Below, one piece after another: positions 27,909 to 36,113 of a stretch of DNA of 36,113 nt. The first letter of the stretch is position 1. Each line of letters opens with the position of its first letter. The stretch comes from an uncultured Prevotella sp. GTDB taxonomy: Bacteria; Bacteroidota; Bacteroidia; Bacteroidales; Bacteroidaceae. Both the position numbers and the translations under genes were made by a program. Under the pieces are notes generated by a model. It saw only the letters and a list, made by a program, of their open reading frames with translations. It did no database searches and was not told where the DNA came from. The stretch covers positions 1 through 36,113 of the forward strand of contig CAMHDT010000005.1 of the NCBI GenBank assembly GCA_946183985.1, read 5' to 3'.

Positions 27909-28856
27909 ATGCGGTACACGGAATTAGGAAAAACCGGCATGAAGATTTCGCAGTTGAGTTTCGGTGCTTCATCGCTGGGCAGTGTGTTTCATGAAACGAA
28001 CGAAAAAGACAGTTTCGAGGCTGTTGAGGCTGCAGTTGAAGGTGGTATCAACTTCATTGATGTGAGTCCCTATTATGGTCATTACAAGGCCGAGACGGTG
28101 CTGGGAAAGGCGCTGCGCAATATTCCACGCAGCAAATATTACCTGAGTACCAAGGTGGGGCGCTATGGCAAAGATGGCGTCAATACATGGGACTATTCGG
28201 CCAAGCGCGTTACCGACAGTGTCTATGAGAGCATGGAACGGCTAGGCATTGACCATATAGACCTTATCAACGTGCACGATATTGAGTTTCAGGCTGCTCT
28301 GCCTGGCGGACTGCAGAAGGTGGTGGACGAGACACTGCCTGCCCTGGTGAAACTGAAACGTAAGGGCGTGGTGAGCCACGTTGGCATCACCGACCTGCAA
28401 CTGGAAAACCTGAAATGGGTGGTGGAGCATAGTGAGCCCGGCACCGTGGAGAGCATCCTGAACTTCTGCCACTATACGCTCAACGATGATGCGCTTGTAG
28501 ACTATCTTGATTTCTTTGAGCAGCGTGGCATCGGTATCGTCAACGCATCGCCGTTGTCCATGGGACTACTGTCACAACGTGGCGTGCCCGATTGGCATCC
28601 GGCTCCGAAGGCATTGGTGGAGGCCTGCGCTCGTGCCGCTCAATACTGCAATGAGAAAGGTTATCCCATTGAGCGTTTAGCCGTGCAGTTCTCGGTGAGC
28701 AATCCCCGTATTGCCTCAACGTTGTTCTCGTCGGCCAATCCTGCTAATGTGCGCCGTAATATCCAGTGGGCCAACGAGGATCCCGACTGGAATCTTGTGA
28801 ACGAAGTGAAGGCCATCATTGGTCAGCAGCAGCGCGTTACTTGGGCTAATTCATAA
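27909..28856 (+). CDS. Aldo/keto reductase, resembling L-galactose dehydrogenase type
   Basis: MRYTELGKTGMKISQLSFGASSLG; FIDVSPYYGHYKAETVLGKAL; DHIDLINVHDIEF; upstream TATATTTG -7. Confidence 0.9.
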   Translation: MRYTELGKTGMKISQLSFGASSLGSVFHETNEKDSFEAVEAAVEGGINFIDVSPYYGHYKAETVLGKALRNIPRSKYYLSTKVGRYGKDGVNTWDYSAKRVTDSVYESMERLGIDHIDLINVHDIEFQAALPGGLQKVVDETLPALVKLKRKGVVSHVGITDLQLENLKWVVEHSEPGTVESILNFCHYTLNDDALVDYLDFFEQRGIGIVNASPLSMGLLSQRGVPDWHPAPKALVEACARAAQYCNEKGYPIERLAVQFSVSNPRIASTLFSSANPANVRRNIQWANEDPDWNLVNEVKAIIGQQQRVTWANS

Positions 28857-28883
28857 ATTAATCAACATTAAATATCCAAAATA

Positions 28884-29903
28884 ATGAAAGCAATACAAAT
28901 AACTCATTCACAGCAACTTAACATTATCGATATCGAGAAGCCGCAGGCGCCTGGTGACGGTATGGTCTTACTGCGTCTCTGCTATGTAGGTTTTTGCGGT
29001 AGCGACATCAATACCTTCATGGGACGCAACACGATGGCCTTGAATCCGGTGATTCCCGGACATGAGGTAGGAGCCGTCATTGAGGCCGTGGGCGGTGGCG
29101 TGCCAGAAGGACTGAGGCCGGGTATGGTCGTGACATGCAACCCCTATACCAATTGTGGCAAGTGCGCCTCATGCCGCAACCAGCGTGTCAATGCCTGCCA
29201 GCACAACGAAACGCTTGGCGTGCAGCGCGATGGTGCCATGCGCGAATTCATTGTCCTTCCTTGGGAGAAGGTTATTCCTGCCGGGATGCTGACCCCAAAG
29301 ATCTGTGCGCTGGTCGAGCCCATGAGTGTGGGTTTCCATGCCGTGAGCCGTGCGCAGGTCACCGATATTGATGTGGTCATGGTCATTGGCTGTGGCATGG
29401 TAGGCATGGGTGCTATCGTGCGTGCCGTGATGCGTGGTGCCACCGTTGTGGCTGCCGACATAGACGACGGGAAGTTGGCGCTTGCCAAGAAGGTGGGTGC
29501 CCTCTATACCATCAACACCAAGACCGAGAATGTGCATCAGCGACTACTCGATATTACCGGAGGTTTCGGCCCCGATGTGGTGATTGAGGCTGTTGGTAGC
29601 ACGGTGACCTATCAGATGGCCGTCGACGAGGTGGCTTTCACGGGGCGTGTGGTCTGCATAGGCTATGCCAAGACGGAAGTGTCGTTCCAGACCAAGTATT
29701 TTGTGCAGAAAGAACTCGACATTCGCGGCTCGCGCAATGCCCAGCCGTCGGACTTCCGTGCTGTTATCCACTATCTGGAACGCGGCACCTGTCCTGTTGA
29801 CGACCTGATAACGAAGGTCATTAAGCCCGAGCAAGCACTCGAAACCATGCAGTGGTGGGCTCAGAACCCAGGCAAGGTGTTCAGGATTCTGGTGGAGTTT
29901 TGA
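28884..29903 (+). CDS. Zinc-dependent medium-chain alcohol dehydrogenase
   Basis: GFCGSDINTFMGRN; GHEVGAVIEAVGGG; structural zinc CNPYTNCGKCASCRNQRVNAC; VIGCGMVGMGAI. Confidence 0.92.
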   Translation: MKAIQITHSQQLNIIDIEKPQAPGDGMVLLRLCYVGFCGSDINTFMGRNTMALNPVIPGHEVGAVIEAVGGGVPEGLRPGMVVTCNPYTNCGKCASCRNQRVNACQHNETLGVQRDGAMREFIVLPWEKVIPAGMLTPKICALVEPMSVGFHAVSRAQVTDIDVVMVIGCGMVGMGAIVRAVMRGATVVAADIDDGKLALAKKVGALYTINTKTENVHQRLLDITGGFGPDVVIEAVGSTVTYQMAVDEVAFTGRVVCIGYAKTEVSFQTKYFVQKELDIRGSRNAQPSDFRAVIHYLERGTCPVDDLITKVIKPEQALETMQWWAQNPGKVFRILVEF

Positions 29904-29915
29904 TGAGTTGACCCT

Positions 29916-31106
29916 ATGATGAGATTGTTTTTCCTGATTGGTCTGGCTTGTGCCTCAGCCGTGCAGGGTAGGGCGCAGGTTGGCGTGCCGTTGGTGTATG
30001 ATGTGGAGAATACAGGACAGGGCTGTGAGCAACCGCTTATGCCTGAGCCCAGCCAACTGCCCGTGGTGCACGAACTGCCCGATGCACTTGAGGGTGTAAG
30101 CACCTTTTCCGACTGGGTCAAGCGTCGCAGCGACATAGGTCACATGATTCAGCATTATGGCATCGGTAAGAAGCCGGTAGTCAATGGCGGTCAGGTCTTG
30201 GCCCGCATGGAGGGTGATACCGCTCTGGTGGTCGATGTGACCGTAGAGGGACAGACGCTGACATTGCGTTCCGTTATCCGTTACCCAGAGGTAGGGCAAC
30301 CGCCCTATGCCCTGATGATTGGCACCAGCATGATTTCGCTGCCGCGACAGTTGTTCGACGGGCGGCCTATTGCCACGATGGTATTCCATGAGAAGCAGGT
30401 GAACGACTATGGGCAATGGGGCCAGCATCATGAGCGTGGCGAACATCCGTTCGACCGTCTCTATCCAGCCTTGGCGGCCAATGGTGCCTATAGCGAATGG
30501 GCATGGGGGCTGAGCCGCCTGATAGATGGTTTACAGCAACTGGGTCCGGATGTGACGAAGATTGACACTCGCCACATTGGTGTGACCGGATGTTCCTATG
30601 CTGGCAAGATGGCCCTCTATTGTGGTGCCTTTGATGAGCGCGTGGCATTGACCATAGCGCAGGAGCCCGGGGGTGGTGGTGCCGCTGCATGGCGCAAGTC
30701 GCATGAGTCGGAAGAGAAGGTGGAAGATATTGACAAGACCGACTATCACTGGTTTCTAGAGAGCCAGCGCGATTATTTCAAGGGCGACTCGGTCTATCGG
30801 CTGCCCTACGACCAGCATGAACTGTGTGCCATGGTGTGTCCGCGGGCATTGTTGCTTTTGGGCAATCCCGACTATCCGTGGCTGTCGGATGCGGCCATGC
30901 TGCCATCGGCGCAAGCCGCAGCCAAGGTGTGGGAGCACTTCGGCATTGCCGACCGCATGGGCTGGAGCATTGTTGGCGGTCATGGCCACTGTCAGTTGCC
31001 GCGCAACCAGTGGGCAGAAGTGCAGGCTTTTATAGACCGCTTTCTATTGGACCGTCCTGTAAACACCAGCAGGGTGAGGCGGTTTATGCTTAAGCCGGAG
31101 GAGTAG
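29916..31106 (+). CDS. Secreted alpha/beta hydrolase resembling CE15 glucuronoyl esterase
   Basis: Signal peptide; GVTGCSYAGKMALYCGAFDERVALTIAQEPGGGGAAAWR; GGHGHCQLP near the predicted catalytic His. Confidence 0.8.
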   Translation: MMRLFFLIGLACASAVQGRAQVGVPLVYDVENTGQGCEQPLMPEPSQLPVVHELPDALEGVSTFSDWVKRRSDIGHMIQHYGIGKKPVVNGGQVLARMEGDTALVVDVTVEGQTLTLRSVIRYPEVGQPPYALMIGTSMISLPRQLFDGRPIATMVFHEKQVNDYGQWGQHHERGEHPFDRLYPALAANGAYSEWAWGLSRLIDGLQQLGPDVTKIDTRHIGVTGCSYAGKMALYCGAFDERVALTIAQEPGGGGAAAWRKSHESEEKVEDIDKTDYHWFLESQRDYFKGDSVYRLPYDQHELCAMVCPRALLLLGNPDYPWLSDAAMLPSAQAAAKVWEHFGIADRMGWSIVGGHGHCQLPRNQWAEVQAFIDRFLLDRPVNTSRVRRFMLKPEE

Positions 31107-31187
31107 GGAAATCGACTGGGCCATATATAAATAGGTAAAAAAAGTGCCTTTTTTGATAAATATGTCGTTTGTTTGCAAAAAAAATAG

Positions 31188-31195
31188 TAATTTTG
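31188..31195 (+). promoter_or_regulatory. -7 element TAATTTTG upstream of the nuo operon
   Basis: Matches TAnnTTTG, about 43 bp before the nuoA start codon. Confidence 0.55.
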
Positions 31196-31238
31196 CAACC
31201 GCTTATAAGTAAACAAGAGTTATAACATTAATAGTTTT

Positions 31239-31589
31239 ATGAATTTCACAATGTTAATTACCGTCCTTGTGACGGCTATTACACTGGTGGCATCAGCCTA
31301 TGTGATGGCGAAACTATTGGGTCCGCGCTCTTATAACAAGATCAAGGGAGAACCGTTTGAATGCGGTATTCCCACGCACGGCTCAAGTTGGATTCCCATT
31401 AATGTAGGCTACTATCTGTTTGCCATCCTCTTCCTCATGTTCGATGTGGAAACGGTGTTTCTGTATCCATGGGCAGTTGTTGTGAAGCAGGCCGGTGGGG
31501 CAGCACTCCTGTCTATTGGCTTCTTCTTGGTTGTATTAGTATTTGGCTTGGCCTATGCCTGGCGGAAAGGAGCACTGGAATGGAAGTAA
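31239..31589 (+). CDS. nuoA: NADH-quinone oxidoreductase subunit A
   Basis: 116 aa; FECGIPTHGSSWIPINVGYYLFAILFLMFDVETVFLYPWAV. Confidence 0.96.
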   Translation: MNFTMLITVLVTAITLVASAYVMAKLLGPRSYNKIKGEPFECGIPTHGSSWIPINVGYYLFAILFLMFDVETVFLYPWAVVVKQAGGAALLSIGFFLVVLVFGLAYAWRKGALEWK

Positions 31590-32311
31590 GAAAACCGAAA
31601 ATCAAGGCTTTGCCATACGACGAGTTCAAGGATAACGAGTCGTTGGAAAAGATTGTTGACGAACTCCATGAGGGTGGTGTCAGCGTGGTGACGGGTAATC
31701 TGGACTCACTCATCAACTGGGGACGCTCGAACTCACTGTGGTCACTCACCTTTGCCACATCATGCTGTGGCATCGAGTTCATGGCCTGCGGCTGTGCACG
31801 CTATGACTTCTCGCGCTTTGGTTTCGAGGTGACACGTAACTCACCCCGTCAGGCCGACCTGATTATGTGTGCCGGTACGATTACACATAAGATGGCTCCC
31901 GCACTGAAGCGTCTGTATGACGAGATGGCTGAGCCAAAATATGTGGTGGCTGTGGGTGGCTGTGCCATCAGCGGTGGTCCGTTCAAGTCGAGTTACCACG
32001 TGGTGAAAGGCATTGAGGAAATAGTGCCCGTGGATGTGTTCATCCCCGGCTGTCCTCCCCGTCCAGAGGCAATCCTCTACGGTATGATGCAGTTGCAGCG
32101 CAAAGTGAAAATAGAGAAATTCTTCGGTGGCGCCAACCACAAGCAGACCAGCGAAGAGCGTGAACTGGGCGTGTCGAACGAGGAACTGGTGGCTCGTCGG
32201 CTGGGCGACCATCGTCGCGAGCCGATGGTTATCACAGAGGTTCCCCAGGAGTTTGTTGAAGAAATGAAAACTGCTCAGGCAGAAGCAAAAGTAGAGGAGG
32301 ACAAGGCATGA
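31580..32311 (+). CDS. nuoB: NADH-quinone oxidoreductase subunit B
   Basis: SLWSLTFATSCCGIEFMACGCARYDFSRFGFEVTRNSPRQADLIMCAGTIT; start at MEVRKPK, overlapping nuoA. Confidence 0.96.
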   Translation: MEVRKPKIKALPYDEFKDNESLEKIVDELHEGGVSVVTGNLDSLINWGRSNSLWSLTFATSCCGIEFMACGCARYDFSRFGFEVTRNSPRQADLIMCAGTITHKMAPALKRLYDEMAEPKYVVAVGGCAISGGPFKSSYHVVKGIEEIVPVDVFIPGCPPRPEAILYGMMQLQRKVKIEKFFGGANHKQTSEERELGVSNEELVARRLGDHRREPMVITEVPQEFVEEMKTAQAEAKVEEDKA

Positions 32312-33918
32312 AATTAGAATTCTTATCATTCGATTTTGACAAGTTCGCCTCTGAGATGCAGAACTTGAAGAACAAGAAGCACTTCGACTTCCTTGTAACC
32401 ATCGTCGGCGAGGACTTCGGTGAAGAGGGCTTAGGCTGCGTGTATATTCTTGAGAATACAGAAAGCCACGAGCGCTGCAGCGTGAAGATGCTGGCACGTA
32501 CCAAGGTGTGCGGCGATGGCATGGCGTCAAACGGTACAGGCGATATGGATGGGCAAGCCATGGCCTATATCCCCTCTGTGGTCAATATCTGGAAAGGTGC
32601 CGATCTGCTGGAACGTGAGGTCTACGACTTCTTTGGTATCGTGTTTCTGGGACATCCTGACATGCGCCGCCTCTTCCTGCGCAACGACTTCAAGGGACAT
32701 CCGTTCCTGAAGAACTGGAAAGGCACCGACACATATTCGCTTGACGATGATGTGGAGCCCGACCATGGCCTGGAGTTCTATATCGATAAGAACGGCGACC
32801 TGCAGTCGAAGCAGAACCGTCTCTTTACCACTGACGACTATGTCATTAACATCGGCCCGCAGCACCCCTCTACCCATGGTGTACTCCGCTTGCAGACCGT
32901 GCTCAACGGCGAGGTCGTGAAGCGCATCTATCCCCATCTGGGCTATATCCATCGCGGCATAGAGAAGATGTGGGAGTCGATGACCTATCCACAGACTCTG
33001 GCTTTGACCGACCGCCTGAACTATCTCTGCGCCATGCAGCAGCGCCATGCATTGGTGGGCGTTATCGAAGAAGCCATGGAAGTGGAACTCACCGACCGTA
33101 TCCACTATATTCGCACCATCATGGACGAGTTGCAGCGTCTGGACTCTCACCTGCTGTTCACCTCGTGCTGCGCCCAGGACCTGGGTGCTCTTACCGCATT
33201 CCTCTATGGCATGCGCGACCGTGAGCATGTGCTGAACGTGATGGAGGAAACCACGGGCGGACGCCTCATTCAGAACTACTATAGAATCGGTGGCCTGCAG
33301 GACGACATTGATCCTAACTTCGTGAAGAATGTGAAGGACCTCTGCAAGTATCTGCGCCCCATGATCAAGGAGTACATGGATGTGTTCGGCGATAATGTCA
33401 TCACTCACAACCGTTTGGAGAACGTAGGCCCAATGAGCCTCGAAGACTGTATCAACTATGGTGTCACCGGTCCTGCCGGTCGTGCTTCCGGTTGGCAGAA
33501 CGATGTGCGCAAAAATCATCCATATGATATGTATGATAAGGTTCAGTTCGAACAGGTTACCTATGATACCTGCGACTCCATGGGCCGCTATCTGGTGCAT
33601 ATCAATGAGATGTATCAGAGCCTCGACATCATTGAGCAACTCATCGACAATATTCCCGAGGGCGACTTCTATGTGAAACAGAAGCCTATCATCAAGGTGC
33701 CTGAGGGACAGTGGTACTTCTCTGTTGAAGGTGCTGCCGGCGAGTTTGGCGTTTATCTCGACTCCAAGGGCGACAAGAGCCCGTATCGCATGAAGATGCG
33801 CCCCATGGGCCTCTCGCTCGTCGGCGCACTCGATCCCATGCTGCGTGGCCAGAAGATTGCCGACCTGGTGACCACTGGTGCCGCCATTGATATTGTTATA
33901 CCCGACATAGACAGATAA
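32308..33918 (+). CDS. nuoCD: Fused NADH-quinone oxidoreductase subunit C/D
   Basis: NuoC part LLEREVYDFFGIVFLGHPDMRRLFL; NuoD part INIGPQHPSTHGVLRLQTVLNGEVV; ATGA overlap with nuoB. Confidence 0.96.
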   Translation: MKLEFLSFDFDKFASEMQNLKNKKHFDFLVTIVGEDFGEEGLGCVYILENTESHERCSVKMLARTKVCGDGMASNGTGDMDGQAMAYIPSVVNIWKGADLLEREVYDFFGIVFLGHPDMRRLFLRNDFKGHPFLKNWKGTDTYSLDDDVEPDHGLEFYIDKNGDLQSKQNRLFTTDDYVINIGPQHPSTHGVLRLQTVLNGEVVKRIYPHLGYIHRGIEKMWESMTYPQTLALTDRLNYLCAMQQRHALVGVIEEAMEVELTDRIHYIRTIMDELQRLDSHLLFTSCCAQDLGALTAFLYGMRDREHVLNVMEETTGGRLIQNYYRIGGLQDDIDPNFVKNVKDLCKYLRPMIKEYMDVFGDNVITHNRLENVGPMSLEDCINYGVTGPAGRASGWQNDVRKNHPYDMYDKVQFEQVTYDTCDSMGRYLVHINEMYQSLDIIEQLIDNIPEGDFYVKQKPIIKVPEGQWYFSVEGAAGEFGVYLDSKGDKSPYRMKMRPMGLSLVGALDPMLRGQKIADLVTTGAAIDIVIPDIDR

Positions 33919-33929
33919 TAAAAGAAGGT

Positions 33930-35042
33930 ATGGAACATATATTCAATTTTACTGAAGTGACCACCTGGTTTCACGCCCTGCTGACACAGACGCTGGGATT
34001 GGGTGAGTTCTGGGCGATACTTATTGAGTGCGTGCTCGTTGGCTCGGCCATCCTGGGCGCCTACTCGGTCATCGCCATGATACTGATATTCATGGAGCGT
34101 AAGGTCTGCGCCTATTTCCAGTGCCGTATCGGCCCGGTCCGTGTAGGTCCCTGGGGATTGATGCAGGTGCTGGCCGACGTGCTGAAGATGCTTATCAAGG
34201 AGATATTCTTCGTTGACAAGGCCGATAAGTTGCTCTATCTTGTGGCTCCCTTCCTGGTTATCATTGGGTCGGTAGGCGCATTTGCCTTCCTGCCTTGGAA
34301 CCGTGGTGCGCACATTCTCGACTTCAACGTGGGCATCTTCCTGCTCACGGCTATCTCGTCGATAGGTGTCGTGGGCATCTTCCTCGCTGGCTGGGGTTCA
34401 AACAACAAGTATTCTGTAGTGTCGGCCATGCGTGCCGCCGTGCAGATGATTTCCTATGAGATGTCACTCTGCCTGTGTCTGATCACGGCTGTTATCCTGA
34501 CAGGTACGATGCAAATCAGCGGTATCGTGGAGTTCCAGCGTGGTTCGTGGCTCATCTTCAACGGGGCTGCTGCCATTCCCGCCATCATCGCTTTCCTCGT
34601 ATTCCTCATTGCTGGTAATGCTGAGGCTAACCGTGGCCCGTTCGATATGGCTGAGGCTGAGAGTGAGTTGACGGCTGGTCATCATACAGAGTATTCGGGC
34701 ATGGGCTTCGGATTCTTCTATCTGGCGGAGTTCCTCAACCTCTTCATCATTGCCGGCATTGCTGCCACCGTGTTCCTGGGCGGATGGATGCCCCTTCACA
34801 TTGCAGGCCTGGATGGCTTCAACATGGTGATGGACTATATCCCCGGCATTGTGTGGTTCATGGGCAAGGCCTTCCTGCTGGTGTGGCTGCTCATGTGGAT
34901 TAAGTGGACATTCCCCCGTCTGCGTATCGACCAGATTCTGAAACTGGAGTGGAAATACCTGATGCCGCTGGCACTCATCAACCTGGTGCTGATGACCGCT
35001 ATTGTGGCTTTGGGATGGTTCTTTGAGCCTGCCGCCCTCTAA
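33930..35042 (+). CDS. nuoH: NADH-quinone oxidoreductase subunit H
   Basis: MERKVCAYFQCRIGPVRVGPWGLMQVLADVLKMLIKE; NRGPFDMAEAESELTAGHHTEYSGMGFG. Confidence 0.96.
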   Translation: MEHIFNFTEVTTWFHALLTQTLGLGEFWAILIECVLVGSAILGAYSVIAMILIFMERKVCAYFQCRIGPVRVGPWGLMQVLADVLKMLIKEIFFVDKADKLLYLVAPFLVIIGSVGAFAFLPWNRGAHILDFNVGIFLLTAISSIGVVGIFLAGWGSNNKYSVVSAMRAAVQMISYEMSLCLCLITAVILTGTMQISGIVEFQRGSWLIFNGAAAIPAIIAFLVFLIAGNAEANRGPFDMAEAESELTAGHHTEYSGMGFGFFYLAEFLNLFIIAGIAATVFLGGWMPLHIAGLDGFNMVMDYIPGIVWFMGKAFLLVWLLMWIKWTFPRLRIDQILKLEWKYLMPLALINLVLMTAIVALGWFFEPAAL

Positions 35043-35068
35043 TACCTTATATAAATAAGAAGTAGAAA

Positions 35069-35614
35069 ATGGAAAAAGAAAGATCATATTTCGGAGAAAT
35101 CGGGCACGGCATAAAGACGCTTGCTACGGGCATGAAGGTTACCTTGGGCGAATATGTCAAGGACTATTGGACCAACAAGTCGACTGAGCAGTACCCTGAG
35201 AACCGCAAAACCACCCTCCACGTGGCCAAGCGCCATCGCGGTCGTCTGGTTTTCAAGCGCGACGAGAATGGTGCCTATAAGTGCACAGCCTGCACGCTCT
35301 GTGAGAAGGCCTGCCCCAATGGCACTATCAAGATTACCGCTCACATGGCCGAAGATCCAGAGACAGGCAAGAAGAAAAAGGTGCTCGACGACTATCAGTA
35401 CGACCTAGGCGACTGCATGTTCTGTCAGTTGTGTACCAATGCCTGCAACTTCGATGCTATTGAGTTTACCAACGATTTTGAGAATGCCACATTCGACCGC
35501 TCGAAGTTGGTGCTCCATCTTGACAAGGAAGAGTATAAGGGCGGTTCGCTGCCCAACTTGATCGAGGGTGGGGCCGACTGGCAGGTAGGTAAGTTTAACA
35601 CTAAAAAGAAGTAA
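35069..35614 (+). CDS. nuoI: NADH-quinone oxidoreductase subunit I
   Basis: Two 4Fe-4S motifs: CTACTLCEKACPNG and CMFCQLCTNACNFDAI. Confidence 0.96.
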   Translation: MEKERSYFGEIGHGIKTLATGMKVTLGEYVKDYWTNKSTEQYPENRKTTLHVAKRHRGRLVFKRDENGAYKCTACTLCEKACPNGTIKITAHMAEDPETGKKKKVLDDYQYDLGDCMFCQLCTNACNFDAIEFTNDFENATFDRSKLVLHLDKEEYKGGSLPNLIEGGADWQVGKFNTKKK

Positions 35615-35620
35615 ACGACT

Positions 35621-36113
35621 ATGGCTAGTATAATTGTATTTTGCATCCTCGCCGTTGTCATACTGGGCTCAGCCCTGTTGTGTGTGACGACGAAGCGAAT
35701 CATGAGGGCCGCAACGTTCATGCTGTTCGTCCTCTTTGGCGTGGCAGGTCTTTATTTCCTGCTCGACTATACCTATCTGGGCGCTGCTCAGATTGCTGTC
35801 TACGCCGGTGGTGTGACAATGATTTATGTGTTTGTCATTCAACTGGTTAGCAAACAGACGCTGCAGGGAATGGTGGAACCTATCAAGTGCTCGCGTATTC
35901 TGCAGGGCCTGCTGGTATCGGTCATCGGACTGGCAGTGGTAGTCTTCGTCTTCCTGAAGAATCACTTCCACTCGTTTGCAACGACCAATGAGGTTCCCAT
36001 GGACAAGATTGGCGAAGCATTGCTCGGCTCGGGCAGATATCAGTATGTGTTGCCGTTTGAGTTCATCTCAGTATTCCTGCTGGCATGTATCATCGGCGGT
36101 TTGGTTGTTTCAC
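35621..36113 (+). CDS. nuoJ: NADH-quinone oxidoreductase subunit J (partial, runs off the window)
   Basis: MASIIVFCILAVVILGSALLCVTTKRIMRAATFMLFVLFGVAGLYFLLDYTYLGAAQIAVYAGGVTMIYVFVIQLV; open to window end, absent from the ORF track. Confidence 0.9.
   Translation, partial: MASIIVFCILAVVILGSALLCVTTKRIMRAATFMLFVLFGVAGLYFLLDYTYLGAAQIAVYAGGVTMIYVFVIQLVSKQTLQGMVEPIKCSRILQGLLVSVIGLAVVVFVFLKNHFHSFATTNEVPMDKIGEALLGSGRYQYVLPFEFISVFLLACIIGGLVVS

Noticed and set aside
32527-33639. 370-aa minus-strand ORF opposite nuoCD
   Set aside because: Antisense to conserved NuoCD.

Overview
The window is a Bacteroidales chromosome segment, probably Prevotella or a relative. Support comes from repeated TAnnTTTG -7 promoter elements, T9SS-type C-termini and the gene content. 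In order it holds: a membrane-anchored propeller/Y_Y_Y/AraC regulator; a DUF5103 (T9SS plug-like) protein; a rod-like ~186-nt RNA that looks like 6S RNA; a large secreted Ig-like protein with a small peptide ORF after it; queC; two esterase genes; a PD40/TolB-like lipoprotein; a RAYT-like Y1 (HUH) transposase with a long C-terminal extension; methylmalonyl-CoA mutase mutA/mutB; uvrA; a CHU_C protein; a LysM protein and a PorT-like barrel; a POT peptide transporter; an EEP-family protein; an AKR/MDR/CE15-like cluster; and the start of a nuo operon (A, B, CD, H, I, J) with no E/F/G genes. The best leads are: (i) the RAYT-like transposase fused to a candidate DprA/SLOG-like Rossmann domain next to palindromes and tandem repeats; (ii) two inverted copies of a C/G-rich palindromic element inside uvrA, translated in frame; (iii) the 6S-like RNA; (iv) a perfect palindrome at the junction of two convergent genes that gives both proteins the same NNGQ-stop terminus; (v) a 21-bp-periodic dyad array; (vi) a (CTTATCR)4 7-bp tandem repeat in a signal-peptide coding region. 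All calls come from reading the sequence and the supplied ORF track; no database search was run.
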